This document shows, piece by piece, positions 31,832 through 44,650 of a stretch of DNA of 64,000 nt. Origin of the DNA: Pseudo-nitzschia pungens (lineage: Eukaryota > Bacillariophyta > Bacillariophyceae > Bacillariales > Bacillariaceae); NCBI GenBank assembly GCA_037355855.1, contig CM074766.1, positions 124,001 to 188,000 on the forward strand. The letters are read 5' to 3'. Within the stretch, counting starts at the first letter, position 1. Each line of letters starts with the position of its first letter. The notes beneath the pieces were generated by a model. That model was not told the DNA's origin. It ran no database searches and saw nothing but the letters and a program-made list of their open reading frames with translations. Made by a program: the position numbers and the translations under genes.

Positions 31832-33611
31832 GGCTACGGACGACGAGGCAGAGGCTTAGACAGAGACTTAAACTTAAACTTAGACTTAGACAGTGCAGGA
31901 CTGCAATCGCGAAGATGATCAAAGTTGTAGCGATGCGCTCGAAATGCAAGGACTCTTCCTCAACCCATGCAGAATCGGGGAACGAATCGGACTCACGGGA
32001 ATGGATGGGCCGAGCTTCCATTCTGTGGTTCCCTCTGCTCGTTACAGAAGCAGGGAGAAGAGTCCAAGAAACAAACAAAAGACGAATAGCGTGTTTCCAA
32101 AAGAAGTCTATCATCCTAAATTCAAAATAAAAGCTCGATTAGAGAGAGCACGCTGATTTCTGTTCATGAGTTGTGGTTCTAGAGTCAACCCTGGTTCAAC
32201 TCGCTACCACTTCTTTTCAACAGTCACTGATTCCAGCTCTATTTTATTTGTTCAACCATGAGTTGTGAATGTACCGGTAGGAAAAAAATAAAAAGAAGCG
32301 TCACGAGTCCGAAATTCTATCATCATCTAGATACACTACAACTACGGTAAACCTTACGGTAAGGTTAATTACACGTAACTTACTTCGTGCTATTCTTTGA
32401 TTTGAAATCGAATGAGTCGAATACATAAATGTATGCATCGGAAGCATAAGGTTAGCATTGATATGTCATCGAATCATCGAATGTTGCAATCACTTCTTGA
32501 ATAGAAGTAATTATTTAGCTCATACATAAGATACCGTAATATGACAAGGTTACGTAAGTTTACTTCACATACGGTAACTTACCTGTACCAGTAAGATCAT
32601 AGATCTTCCCGTAATCATGTTAATTGAATGTCGTCGTGAACGAGGAAAGCAATCGATAATCGATGACGAGAATGAATGCTTCCTACAACTACCGGTAGTA
32701 ATGGTGTCACTTTCGTCATCTGTTGGAATACTCAATGTTCGTCGGGTTCGTGCTGTTGACAATCACACGACATGGCTCTAATTTTCAACAGATCGTCCAG
32801 CGTGCCCAGTCCCATCCAAACGGATGACACGCCATAGAATGGTCGATTTTGGTTGGAGTGAAGGTCAACACATACCGTTGCGAGTTGCCAGGGTATGAAA
32901 CTGGGGCCAACCAGGTAGCCAGCCGAGCAATTCCGTTTCCACTCCAAAGTGGAACGAGTGAATGCCTTTCCGTTCTACGAAGGAACGCACAAATGGATAC
33001 GCCAGTCGACTTCCTAGTCACTCTCCAACAAAAACGATTCGTGTCACAACGTTCGTTGACAGTCTTCAACTCTATTTGTCCTTCCCCAAAAGGACGTGGT
33101 GAAAGAGCTACCCCGGCGCACGGCGGATGACAGATCGGAAGGAAAACGCAACTCATCGCAACGGAGGAAAGAAGCGATAGATCGTGGAGCTGCTTCGATG
33201 TGCCCAAGCCCAAGGTGGTCGAAATTGGAATGCACACAGCCACAGTGGCGGAGAAAAGTACCTGATTCCTACAGGAATCGCAAATGAAAGACGGTTGCTA
33301 CCGGAGCGCACGTCACAAGTCGGTTAATTCTAACAATATCCATATTGTATCGATCCATACATACATCCATACATTGGAAATCATTGGAATTCAACAAACA
33401 AAATTTGTTGCCAGCATTGAAACTCGTTGTTCTGAGTTTGGTGAGTTTGTGATTGATTGCGGTTCGATTAGACTCGATTTCGTGGGTAGATTCGACACCG
33501 TCCGATTGCCATGCCCAAGGATTTACAACGCTGACAAATAATTTCTTTGGTTCGGGCTGGGTGGACTCAACTTCGCTTCGCTTCAACTTTAACTCCACTT
33601 CCCTCGGTACA
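31832..33611. other. Intergenic, no supported gene
   Basis: AT-rich, with many CTTAC/GTAAG words (32340-32380, 32560-32600). Frames of up to 152 codons at 32785-33243 overlap on both strands and show no domain. A decayed gene cannot be excluded. Confidence 0.5.
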
Positions 33612-34943
33612 ATGGACACGAGGGAACAGAAAGCAACCAAAATGCCAGGGCAAGGAAGGATTGGGGATTTGGATCAGTTCCTCGAGACACTAGGAAACGA
33701 AGATCGAGAAACACTTCTGCAGTATTGTTGCAATGAAAGGTACAAAAGACGTTCACGAATCACTTCCCACCTGGCACTTGATGATTGGATAATCCTTTCC
33801 TTTGTTCTGTGGAAGGCTGGTGTTATGGATCTTCGAAACCCGGAAAGAGATGATCTTAGCGGACGTGGGTACGACAGCTATGGCGAAGGCGGCAATCATC
33901 GGATCACTGCTTTGGCGATTCCACCGTTCACATCTCCCTTTTCGCTCTCCCCAGCTGTTGCTCGTCTTTGCAAACTCAACACCTTGGACCTGGGCAATTG
34001 TATTTCCGTTCCGGAGGAGCTTTCGACGCTGGAAAACCTAGAATGCATCTTCTTTACCGATTTGATGGCTGATCTCTTCGTGGACGAAAAATTCCCTTGT
34101 CACATGGAGCTGACCCATTTGAAGGAACTTTGTATTTGCGAATCTGCGATTGATTCGATTTCGCCTCTTTTCATCCGATGGATATCGAATCAGCTACCAA
34201 TCCTGGAAGGCCTTAGCTTTGCGAGTGTTCCGATGCATACCGATGACCGTGTTATCCAAGCGCTCCGAACCGTACAGTTTTGTTTTTGCGATACACTGAG
34301 AGAACTCAGTCTGGAAGACTGTGGTATCAGTGAGGACCAATTGAAAACTCTTTTGCTGGATGTGCTTCCACGGTTCAAGAACCTTGGGTACCTCGATGTC
34401 AGCCTGGAATGATATCGAAAGCCTCCAAACGATTCGCAACGTTATTCAGAACATTGGCGAAGAATCATGTTCTTCTTCGAACTTCGCTTGTCTATCTTAA
34501 TCTAATGGGGAACGAGTGTTTTCGAATAGTAAGATCGAATGACCCGGAGGAAACGGAAGCTGTATTGCTTCTCTTTCGGGTTTTCAAGAAGTTGAGAAGT
34601 TTCAACGGAAAATTACTTTCTTCTCTGCACAAAGATATTACTTGGCATCCTTTTCGGTATCCAATGATAAGTGAACGACGCCGGACGTTGTCTGATCGAA
34701 GATCATGCAACCGGCGTCCCGCTTTCTACTTGGCCTCTTTTGTTGGAAAGGATCGTATCCGAAAGGTGTCCACCATCAGACCGTCCCACTGGAGTTTACT
34801 ACTTGCTTCGGGAAGGACCGGCTCTGATGAATTTGAACAAGGTGGGCACGAGAGGGACCTTGGAAAGCGACCAGAATGCGAACACAACGAACCGTCCACA
34901 CAAGAGAATAAAAGTTGGTACTCACGTTCTCTTTGTAAAATAG
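33612..34943 (+). pseudogene. Leucine-rich-repeat protein, paralogue of the gene at 37.5 kb, three frame breaks
   Basis: The frame from ATG 33612 carries an N-terminal helical part (LDQFLETLGNEDRETLLQYC) and LRRs (LCKLNTLDLGNCISVPEELS, MELTHLKELCICESAIDS, CDTLRELSLEDCGISEDQL) and stops at 34412. Homology with the second LRR gene then continues in the +1 frame (DIESLQTIRNVIQNIGEESC), next in the +2 frame (SLVYLNLMGNECFRIVRSND, PEETEAVLLLFRVFKKL), and finally in the original frame (NDAGRCLIEDHATGVPLSTW, RPTGVYYLLREGPAL) to 34943. All three steps are +1. With the steps bridged the protein would be about 442 residues. It has no signal peptide or membrane segment and is probably a cytosolic or nuclear interaction protein. 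I class it as a probable pseudogene, but sequencing insertions would look the same. Confidence 0.7.
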
Positions 34944-37494
34944 TCGACCCGACATGAGGAACCTAGTCCGTGCTGAGGACCGGGTGGAAGAAAACAAGAA
35001 CGGAAAATGGATTGAATGAAATCCGTCCAAAGCGCCAAAAATGGCAGATAGTATGCGTAGTAGTACAGTGCCGTGCCGTGCCGTGCCTATTTGCCGGTAC
35101 ACGGATGTATCCGCGGAACGTGAAATACTTGTAATACTATCTTATGCGACCATCCGTCCATCATCTTTCGTTTCATAGGAGCTTTGATCTCGTTGCACAC
35201 GGAGCAAGTATTGGGACAGTGTTGGCGGAATCGTCGATTGCGCATCAATGGCGATTCTCGAGATTTCAATGCTATCAATGTACTATCATCAATCCATGGC
35301 TCGCCGAAATCTGCCTCGATCATCGTCAGTGAAATTTTTTCTTGCACCTGTGTTCTCTGCAACTTTGCATTGTTCACAGACACGCAGAATCCTTGCCCAT
35401 CGTTGAGCCGACCCGGGAAGATATGTCGCGACGTCACTGATGTTCATGCTTATGTGGAGCGCCAGAAAGATGAAAGTTCATAGGATCTTTCGTTCTCCAG
35501 ACGAAGCGGCAACGGGCGTTCACAACATGGTATGTCGGGTTATTACTGGGACAACAACAAAAATGAGAGGAGACTGCCGAATCTGGATTGCCCCGTGGCT
35601 TGTCCCATGGCTTGTCCCATGGCTTGTCCCATGGCTTGTCCCATGGCTTGTCCCAGCAGCAGCAGCAGCAGCAGCAGTAGACACGATGCACTACTACTAG
35701 TTTGGCGGTGGTGTCTGTCGCATGCAGAAAAAAATGTTGCACTACTAGTCCTAATCTGCGTACAAGCAGTAGTACACCATCAAGACCATTTGACAACAGA
35801 GGACTGCCGCTATTTCGGTGTCCCGTACGGTAGAACCAGTGAAAAGGAACGAGGAGGAGTTGGAACCAAAACGACGATTGTTGGATGGTGATTTTCGAGA
35901 ATGGAAAGAATGAGCATTCCCATCGGGACCACGATCACCCCGGTGGGCAACCGGCGCGTGGTGGTGGTGGTGGTGGTGGGTTGTTGTAACCCTTACTGTT
36001 ACAGTATAATATCATCAATAGTAACTCGTATCATTGATAATGGGATCAAAACCAGATTTCTATGGCTATTGGTATTGTCAGGCATTGCTTCCTCATTCAC
36101 TATATTCAAAAACAATGCGTTCTTCTGCCACCAGTCGTTCCTGCAGATGAGTAGAAAGCATCACTGCAACAAACGACATCGATCCGAACCTTGACACGAA
36201 AGCTATTTTCGCCGACTCGAAATCAACAGATGGAGAAAGGTCGCACTCCGGTTTTCGCTCGCGGAGCAAGAAGAAAGTGGATTGAAAAAAGCAATAATTA
36301 ATTACTACACTTTTTGAGTAAATACGTACGTGAGGGTAATTAACGACAATGAACCCACCAATTTGTTTCTTGGGCCCAAGAAGTCCATGGTGGTGGCATC
36401 GCAACAAGGCGACGTGGTGCTCTTCTACGGTAACCTTACTAACGTCGTGGTCGTTCGAAAAAAAAAAGGGCATGCTTGCATGGCACAACAAGTTTCCGGA
36501 CTCACTCATCAACACCGAAACAAAGCCTTTCTCTCTATCATGCGCCGGTCCTGGTCCAAAAACCACACAGAGAAACAGCGATGGATTCACGAAATCGACA
36601 GCGTTAAGCAAGTGGAAGGTTTTGCGAAGCGCTGAAAATATCGACCGGGTACAGTTCTGTACGGTAGTAAGGTATGGTCCACAAAAGGAACAAAACTCCT
36701 TCCATCATTGTTTATCCCTGCCATCAACATGTCAGAAGATACTCGTACCGATGACGCATGCGCGTCCATTTACTTATTTTTCTAACAAACGAATAAGGAA
36801 CCTACTTATGCTTCAGAGGGGAACGAAACTGACGCACAATGTCATTGGGTTCGCGAAAAACCATGACGTGCTTCCGATGCGTTCTTCTGTCTGACTCACA
36901 AACCACCATCGACGTCGATTTATTGGTGTTTTTCGTCTCGTTGTTGAACAGACGGATCGCCGGAAACGAACAACTGCATCAAAAAATAATGATGTTCACG
37001 CCTTTCGATGCCGGAACGGTATTCGAACAAGAGAAGAATAAATGAAACATATGATTGCTGTAACTGTACTATTCTTCAGTAAGGTTTATTCATACACGTA
37101 CAGTAACTTTTAAGGCTTACCGGTACGAAGCAAGGTTAAAATGGAAAAAGATAGAATACGTTCGGCATTCTTTTGATGACAGCAATCGTATCGCAAAAAA
37201 CCTTACCATACGGTTCGAAAAATCCAGAAGCCCAAACTTCTTGATTTTGATTCATTCATTCATTCATCAATCGTTCATTCTTTTCTCTGGGAACTGTGCT
37301 TGTACCAGTGAGGAGACCTCAATCAATCGTTTCCTTCTCCTATTCCTGTTCCTGTTCCGCACCGGAAGACCACAGACAGCAGACGCACAACAATCTACAA
37401 GACCCCTTCCAACCCGATACCCGATATCCGATATCCAATCCACAATGGGACGGAACCGAAAAAACGATTGACGCTTTGGCGCTATTGCACAAAA
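34944..37494. other. Intergenic between the two LRR paralogues
   Basis: Contains the 12-bp minisatellite and CAG run at 35592-35677. Frames at 35440-35891 and 36093-36894 overlap on opposite strands and come partly from repeats; no domain is visible. The last part precedes the second LRR gene. Confidence 0.5.
35592..35677. repeat. 12-bp minisatellite (TGTCCCATGGCT)n followed by (CAG)n
   Basis: About five copies of a 12-mer containing an NcoI-like CCATGG, then eight CAG units. A Pro-Met-Ala-Cys repeat can be read but belongs to no convincing gene. Confidence 0.9.
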
Positions 37495-39406
37495 ATGAGC
37501 TCAAACACGAGCACAGACACTACCCCTGCGAATCCACACCAACACCAACACCAACACCTTCTACCACACCAACACCAACAACAACAGCAACACACAACAG
37601 CAACAACAACAACATCGGCAATGATCGAGGCCGCCAAGGATTCCCTGACGAACTACTTTTTGGAGGATCTCCCGGTCCGCCTCCGCAGCATCCTGAGACA
37701 ACGCTTCGATGGCAAGGCACTTGCCCAGAACGTGAGCCGCGCCGATGTGTACGTGGCCATGTCGGTGGTCTCTGCCTGCGGCCTCCTGGACCGCAGCCAC
37801 TACCAGTCGAAGCACAGCTTTTTGGTTCCCCGGGACTACGAAGATTGGTGCCGGCGCATCGACGCGCGGATCGTCGTCGCTTCGGTGGCACTACCGGGCG
37901 GATCCGGAGACGCGCCGAATCACCGAACTCGCTCTGCTGGGGTCCAAATCGGCGGGGACCCTCGACACCGATCCGAGGTGGTTCGACCTGCCTTCCATCA
38001 CCGGTTTTCTGGGCGACCTGCGTTCCCTCAAGCTGTCGTCCTGCTCCTCCCTTCCGATGGAACTCGGCGAACTGACCGAGCTGGAGCGCTTGGAATTGGG
38101 ATCGACCGTTTCCGTTCCGCGAGACCTGGAGCTCTCGCACCTGACCGAGCTCGTGGTCGGAGAGGAGCCTCCTCCTCCTCTTCGTGTTGTTTCGACACCA
38201 TCGTCGTCGTCGTCGTCGTCGTCGTCGTCGGCATCCTCATCATCATCGTTTATCACGTGGATGACCACCCGATTGCCGGCACTCGAGGTCCTCGAGCTGG
38301 AAAACGTGTCTCCGACAACGATCGATCGCGTCTTTGCTTCGTTGTCCAACGGCTGCTCCTTTCGAACCACGCTGACAACCATTCGGATCAAGAATCCATC
38401 CGCGTTCGATCAGCACCACCTCGAGACCTTTTTGTTCGGGGTCCTGCCCAATTTTCCGAGGCTCAGATCCCTGAGCGTGCTGCACGCGCACGGAGTGGGA
38501 AACAACAGCAACCACAACAGCAACCGCAACCTCCAATTTTCCTACGCGGGGGAAGCAGGAACAAGAAAGAGAACCAGGACCATCGAAAGCCTCCGATCCG
38601 TCGCCGATCGACTCGCGTCGTCGCATTCCTCCTCGGATCGCGCCGATCGTTCCGCGAGCCTTTCGGTTTCTCGATCCCTCGTGGTTCTCGACGTCTTTGG
38701 AGACGGGGCCATGGCGCAAACCGTCGCGAGCGATCCCTCGGAAAAAGAAGCCCTCCTCGAGGTTTTGCGGGCCTTTGACTCCCTGAGCTCGCTCGGCGGC
38801 GCCTTTCGGAGCGATCCGGTGCCGCAATCGTTGCCACCCGGCACCACCGAGAGCCAAAGCGAACGGGAACTCGAACTCGAACGCGAACTCGAAAACACCA
38901 ACACCGCCAATGCCAACGTTGATGTTACTGTCCATGCCAATACCAATACCAATTCCAATTCCAATCACATTCCTCGTTCCCTCGGATGGGACTCGGACGT
39001 GGAATGGGCCCTGCGGAAGAACCACGCGGGACGGCGGCTCGTCAACCACGCGTACACGCACTCGCACGCTTGCACAACAACACAAACGAAAACGAAAACG
39101 GAGATCCGGAGGACCGATTGCCACAACGACAACGACGACAGGCCCGGGCATCCGCATCCGTCCTCTGGTTCCCGCATTCCGATCGCGCTGTGGCCCACCA
39201 TCCTGGAACGAGCCTCCCGGCCGCCCGAGTTCGGTGCGGGCGGCGGGCGGTGCGACTCGCGGTCCCGGTCCTCGTTCGAATCGTCGATTGGAACGCGGCG
39301 GACGTGGGAAACGAGCACCGGAGTCTTCTACTTGCTTCGGGACGTGGGACCCCAACTCTTTGGAGCGCCTTTGGTTGGCTCGGGGGCCGGGTCCGAAGCG
39401 CGGTAA
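37495..39406 (+). CDS. Leucine-rich-repeat protein, one apparent frame break
   Basis: Start at ATG 37495 (MSSNTSTDTTPANPHQHQ) in good context; a shorter alternative is ATG 37621. A His/Gln/Thr-rich head is followed by a helical segment (DSLTNYFLEDLPVRLRSILR), then LRRs such as LRSLKLSSCSSLPMELGELT, ELERLELGSTVSVPRDLELS and LEVLELENVSPTTIDR, and a C-terminal block LWPTILERASRPP..STGVFYLLRDVGPQL shared with the paralogue at 33.6 kb. The LRR frame is one base out from the start frame; the shift lies near 37875, between DARIVVA and RWHYRADPETRRITELALLG. Asp/Ser/Asn-rich inserts interrupt the repeats. The total is about 636 residues. LRR proteins of this type bind other proteins; no enzymatic domain is visible. 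Partner unknown. Confidence 0.75.
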
Positions 39407-41264
39407 TGAGTGGTGCCGGAAATCGTTGCGCGTGTGTGTGTGGGTGTGCGTGTCTTTGTTCTTCCGTGCGAGTGAGTGAGTCAGTGAGTCAGTCAATCAA
39501 TCAGTCAGTCATCTGGCAAGAGTGGGCGGAACAACGAAATCGGGTCACGTCGCGTTTCGTCGCGTCGCGACAGTTCGGTCGAATCTCCGAGGAGCTTGAT
39601 GCTACGTCCTTGCGGAACACAATACATTATTGCTAGTACTACTAGTACATACTCATCGACGCAACAAAGGAACTCGGGCCGAACGCAACAAACCCTGCTA
39701 ACCGGGCAAGAAAAAGAGGCGGGTGGCTGGTTTGGATTGGCTTGGCTTGGCCTTTGTTCGAGCGTGATGCTGCTGCTCCATGAATGGGTAGCGGGTAGCT
39801 GGTAGCGGTTTGGCTTCCATTGATTTGGTTCGGAGGAACAATTCCAAACCATGGTTCATTCTGTCTGTGCGTGTAACAAGAAATAATAATAGAAATGTTC
39901 TCATTATGATTTTTATACTACTATTAATCTTACTTCGTACACATACGAACTTCCTATTAGGTCCTATTACAGAGTATGGTGCATATATTTTCGCATGATG
40001 TGTGTCGTTCGGGTTCGACGAGCTTCATCACAACCATGGTGATCGGTGTGCCTCGATTGTCGTCTTCATCATGTTTCATTGCAGCCTTAGAAACATGCAA
40101 TATGTGGTTCATCATTGCTCTCTTGCAGCAAGCCAATAATAGCACAGTGTTCGAGGAGGTAAAACTAACCTTACCGTATCGTATCGTTTACGAAGTACGA
40201 AGTAATCTTACGAAATAAGTTTAATGGATTTCCGAAGAGTAAACTCTGACGTCGAGCAGAGTTTGACTTTCCTTTTACAGAATCAATATTTTTTTAATAA
40301 GAGAATATCAATCAGCTCTTTTCAAATACCGTTCTCATCGGAGAACTGATGCCTTTTTTCGTCCTTTTCGCCTTTTCAAAAGGGCAATTCATTAACATGA
40401 GCGAATGAGTTTGAAGTTCCTTCGGAAAAAGTCGTTCACGGCGGAACGAAGTGGTTCGGTATGTTCGATCCATTGTACGGTATCAAAAGGAACCAAAAAT
40501 ACTATGCCCCGTATTCACAACAGATATTTGCTTGCTGCTATCGAATAAAAAAGAACACACTGTTTCGCAAATTACCATCTGGCTGATTCTTCGTCCTTTC
40601 TGTAACATCAAATTTCATTTAATGGAATGAAAATACTAAGTTTTTCGGATTTCTTTACGAGAGAATATTCTTCAATCCCGACGTACAAAGAAGAATACAT
40701 TCCAATCGAACAACTCTCAACGAAAAAAATTGATCCACACAACATCATAAAACTTACGTAACGGTACACTATCAATTTATCTAAAAATTGATAAAAACGC
40801 TTTTGACTTTACGACCAAACGGACGAGCAGATCGATAGGACCTCGCTATCAAATACAGTAAGTTAATCGGAAACTTACGTAAGTTACTTGTCGGTGTGTG
40901 ACGATGGAGACTCGATGGATTGGTAGTACTGTAGTAGGAACGAGTGAAGTGGATATTTGCCGGTTAAACGTACAAAGAATTGTAACTATGTGCAGATTTA
41001 AGATTAGACGTGTTTGTACAATGTTTTCGTTCTTTGCGATTGTGACATGCTTTCCCAATCGAACCTGGCGTTCCAATAAATTGAGAATAGTCAATAGTAG
41101 CGTGGTATGACGCATCGTTTTCCAATGGAAATACTAGAAGAGGAGTAGTGTACAATGGATTGGTGCGGGATGTGCCCACAACTTTGGGGGGGGGGGGGGG
41201 AAGTCAACGAACTACAAATTGGGTTTCCTCGTTCGTCCAGAAGAAGATCATCCCGGTAAATCAT
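39407..41264. other. Intergenic, no supported gene
   Basis: GTGAGTCAGT-like short repeats at 39470-39510, TACTAG words near 39633-39650, a 13-nt G run at about 41188-41200. No coding sequence. Confidence 0.55.
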
Positions 41265-42244
41265 TTATTTTTTGTTGGTCTTCTGTCTGATGTTTCTTCT
41301 TTCTCGACACCCGGCATCGCCAGTCACTGCATTCCTCTTGTTGTCCCGCCTTGCGCCATTTGTGCCGGGATTGTGTGCGGGTAGCGCAGACGGTGACGAC
41401 AAGACGATTTCTGGCGAAGATTCCCGAGATACCGACTCAGCAGCAACGTCGGCAGCGGTATCACCAACAAGTTGAAAGGAAGATACGGTTTCGGGTGCTT
41501 GAATTGGTTGAGGGTTTTGCATTATTTGTTGCTGTTGTTGCTGTTGCTGCTGCTGATGATGATGATGATGATGATGATAAAGCTGTTGCTCCTGTATCGA
41601 ATTCAGTATTTGCAACTTTTGGAAGAGTAACCGTTGTCTTTGATGCAATTGTTGCAATTGGAGTTGCTTGTAGTGCTCCAGTTGTTGGGCTTGCGACTTG
41701 GGAGACGGAGATGCTTCTGCTCGGAAAACGGGTGGAGTCATTGGATAACCAGCAGTTCCAGCGACATTTGAAACAGATGCAGACGCAGACGCAGACGCAG
41801 ACGCAGATGCAGATGGGGAAGATGCTACGGAATTGGGAAGAACAGACGTGACAGGGGCCGGTGGATTGACATTTTGACAGACGCTTACGTTCAACAATTC
41901 CATTCGGGTGGAAGGCGAAGAGAGTGGTATGTTGAGTCGCAATCTGTAATTCCGTTGAATCGTTGTAGTTTGGGGAAAAGCCACGCCTTGAATGCCGTTA
42001 CTTTGGGAAGCACTTGAATCCTCTTTGGTAACAATACTTATCTCCACAACCGTAGAACCCGTGGAGATTTGACTTATACCAGCACCAGTCACCGGAAGAG
42101 AGCCGCTCGATACATCGTTAGGCAATGGAGATATTGGCGTTGTGAAAACCGATGTAGTCATGGCGGGCGGCAAAATGTTGTCCAATAAAACTTCCTCCCC
42201 GGGTGTCAGGAACGTCGTGTTCTTGAAATTCAAATGATGGTTGA
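41265..42244 (-). CDS. Q/H-rich protein, 3'-terminal exon only (5' exons not found)
   Basis: An open frame of about 326 codons begins at a good minus-strand 3' splice site (CATTTTCTTTTACCCATAG before TCAACC) and ends at 41265. It has no ATG near the start, so this is the last exon of a longer gene. Composition: Ser/Thr/Pro-rich first half with TTTIQRNYRLRLNIPLSS, an Ala-Ser dipeptide repeat, then a Gln-rich coiled stretch (LEHYKQLQLQQLHQRQRLLF) running into poly-His (7) and poly-Gln, and a basic end RRDNKRNAVTGDAGCRERRN. That pattern is common in transcription regulators, but no DNA-binding domain is visible in this exon. Upstream exon boundaries could not be settled. Confidence 0.55.
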
Positions 42245-44650
42245 CTATGGGTAAAAGAAAATGTGGTAAGTGGTAAGTCTTAAGTCTTCGTTTGATGTGT
42301 TTCGTTGCAATTTACAACGCAGCTAGTATCGCTACCGTATGTAATGGAACTGAAAATTGAACTTCGAAGAAAGATGCGGAGAGCTACCAAGAAATGGAGT
42401 CTTCGACAACACTTTCAATTTTAAATAAAGCTCCCACCTGCTTGGAAAGTACCGTAGACTGCGATATCTCGATGAATGATGACACGGGTAACTTATCGTT
42501 CTCATACGCATTAAGCATGAAACATCGAAGTTTTCATAAGTCTTACCTCAAAAGCCCTAAATTCTCTGGGGAGACACAGGAATGGGATTCTGAAGTCCGA
42601 CTAACGTGGTTGTGACCAGGTCTCGTAGTACCTGTAGCATCGAAGAAGTGAGCGAAAATCAATCAACTAATTGAAGTTCGTTGATTCGTGTGATAGTTGA
42701 TTGGTGGAATACTAAATACCGTAATAAGTACCGGTACTTGTCTTGTAGTTGAGAGAACAACATAGAAGGAAGACAGTTTTTCTTCGAAGTATTCATAATT
42801 ACGAATATGAGTAAGTAACTCGTACAAGAAATTGCTCATACTAACCTTACTTCGTACTTCTTTTCACAGAACAATGTTTCAATCGTGACCACAATAATAT
42901 TTCTAACGCACGTACCAATCGTTACAATCACTGCAATATGGGTCATTGAAGAAGAATGAATCAATCGAGAACGATTCGATTCGCTTCGATTCATTCGTCG
43001 TTAAAAAAATTATCATCACGTAAGGCTTAATCTTCCTTAGTATTATTTCCTACTTCTTTTTTTGGGAAAGCGTCGTTATGTAAGGTTACTACCCGGAGTC
43101 TCCGGACGACAACCCAGTATCAGAAATTTGAGGCTGACATGAATACGTAGGGTTACCTCGTACCATGTACGATGTATTTCGCTTTCCAAAACGCAAACAA
43201 CTCCTTAAAATTCAAAAGAGCCAATCGATTACGGGTCACACATAATGGTCGGGGTCGTCGCAACGGCACAGTATGAGGAGATTGCAGACTCGTGAAGCTT
43301 GTTGCAGTTCAATCCAGAATGATGTTTTGGAGCTCTCAGCAGGGAAAGCAGAGAATTATCCACTACTAGTAATACTATTCGTACTAGTAAGATTACTACT
43401 AGTACTAGTAGTACCAGTGAATGGAGGAACAACAATGTAAGAGTGGTGGTACCCGTAATTAATTATAATGAATCACGTTTACCATAATGGATCACGTCGA
43501 GTGACAGCATCTTTGCTTTTTGGAATATCTCCTTGCATACACCACCTCTGTTCAAAGTAAAGACATCGTCTGTTAGCTAACACTCTACTCTACAATGCTC
43601 TATATTCACTTTTAAACAACTTTGCTTATTCTTCCCTTAGTAAGCTTTTGAATACAGAAATTGGGTCGAAAATTGGGTGTTTTTGAGTGACAGCATCGAG
43701 CCGGCATAGTTTTTCGGCTTGCGCGCATAGCAAAAAACAGAACTCATTTTCGGTTCGAGAATTCTTTTTTTGGTTTCGTCGAATTAGGTTTTTTTTTTCC
43801 TTCAACATGCTGTCACTCGTCGCGTGTAGAAAATGTACCAGTGTCTACATTAACCATAATGGATCAATTTTTGGCAATTTTTTGAAAAAACCACTAACTA
43901 CAGGGGGCCAAAGCTATGGATGTAAGTCACCGATTTCAACAAGAGTTGTTGCAAACAGTCGGTTTATAGTGTTTACAAATAGGTTGTAACTTTCGTTGAG
44001 GAGGTTTCCGTTACTGGGAGGAGGTATTTGGTCAGATAGTGAGGCAACAATCTGTCACTCCGACGTGATTCATTTTAATTAATTACGGGTACCGGTAGCT
44101 ACTAGTAGTACCGGAACAGGTCGTCATGCTCTCGCATAAAAGCACCAATTTTTTTTGAAAACCGTTTTCAGTATGTTTGCTTCACAAGAAGAACAGAAAC
44201 AACCCAGAACTCGAATTTTATTGCCCTTCTCGTCACTCGATATTGCCCTTCTCGTCACTCGTTAAGTTACGATTCATTCGGTAAACATTTTTTTTTCAAA
44301 TGCATACAAGGAAGTTAAGGTTTACTGTAAGGTTAACGTATTACCGTATGGAGTTGGTAACTTACCGGTAAGCTACTCTTACTCGTACTTTGAGAGTGAA
44401 ATTTGAAAACTTTCAATCGAACTAGTCCAACAGTTGGTTGATTATCATTATTTTTTTGCCCTACCGTACGGTATTTCTGGAGGTGGAATGAATAAGTTAC
44501 CATCACCAAGGTTACTACCGTTGCATGTACGTACGGTAAGGACCTTACTCGGTCACGCATTCTGTAACTTTTGATTTCTTCTCTTCCTACTTCTACCGTA
44601 CCGTACGTATTGGAAGTACGGTAAGCATAAGTTTAGTAAGACCTTACCTT
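42245..44650. other. Intergenic / possible upstream exons
   Basis: May hold 5' exons of the Q/H-rich gene. It also holds a motif GAGTGACAGCAT at 43684 with its inverse ATGCTGTCACTC at 43807, a dispersed repeat at 43984-44060, and a 22-bp tandem duplication (TATTGCCCTTCTCGTCACTC) at 44219-44262. No other gene seen. Confidence 0.5.
43984..44060 (+). repeat. Dispersed repeat, copy A
   Basis: Shares GAGGAGGTTTCC, ATATTTGGTC-like and AACAATCTGTCACT blocks in the same order and spacing with 50012-50087. Confidence 0.7.
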
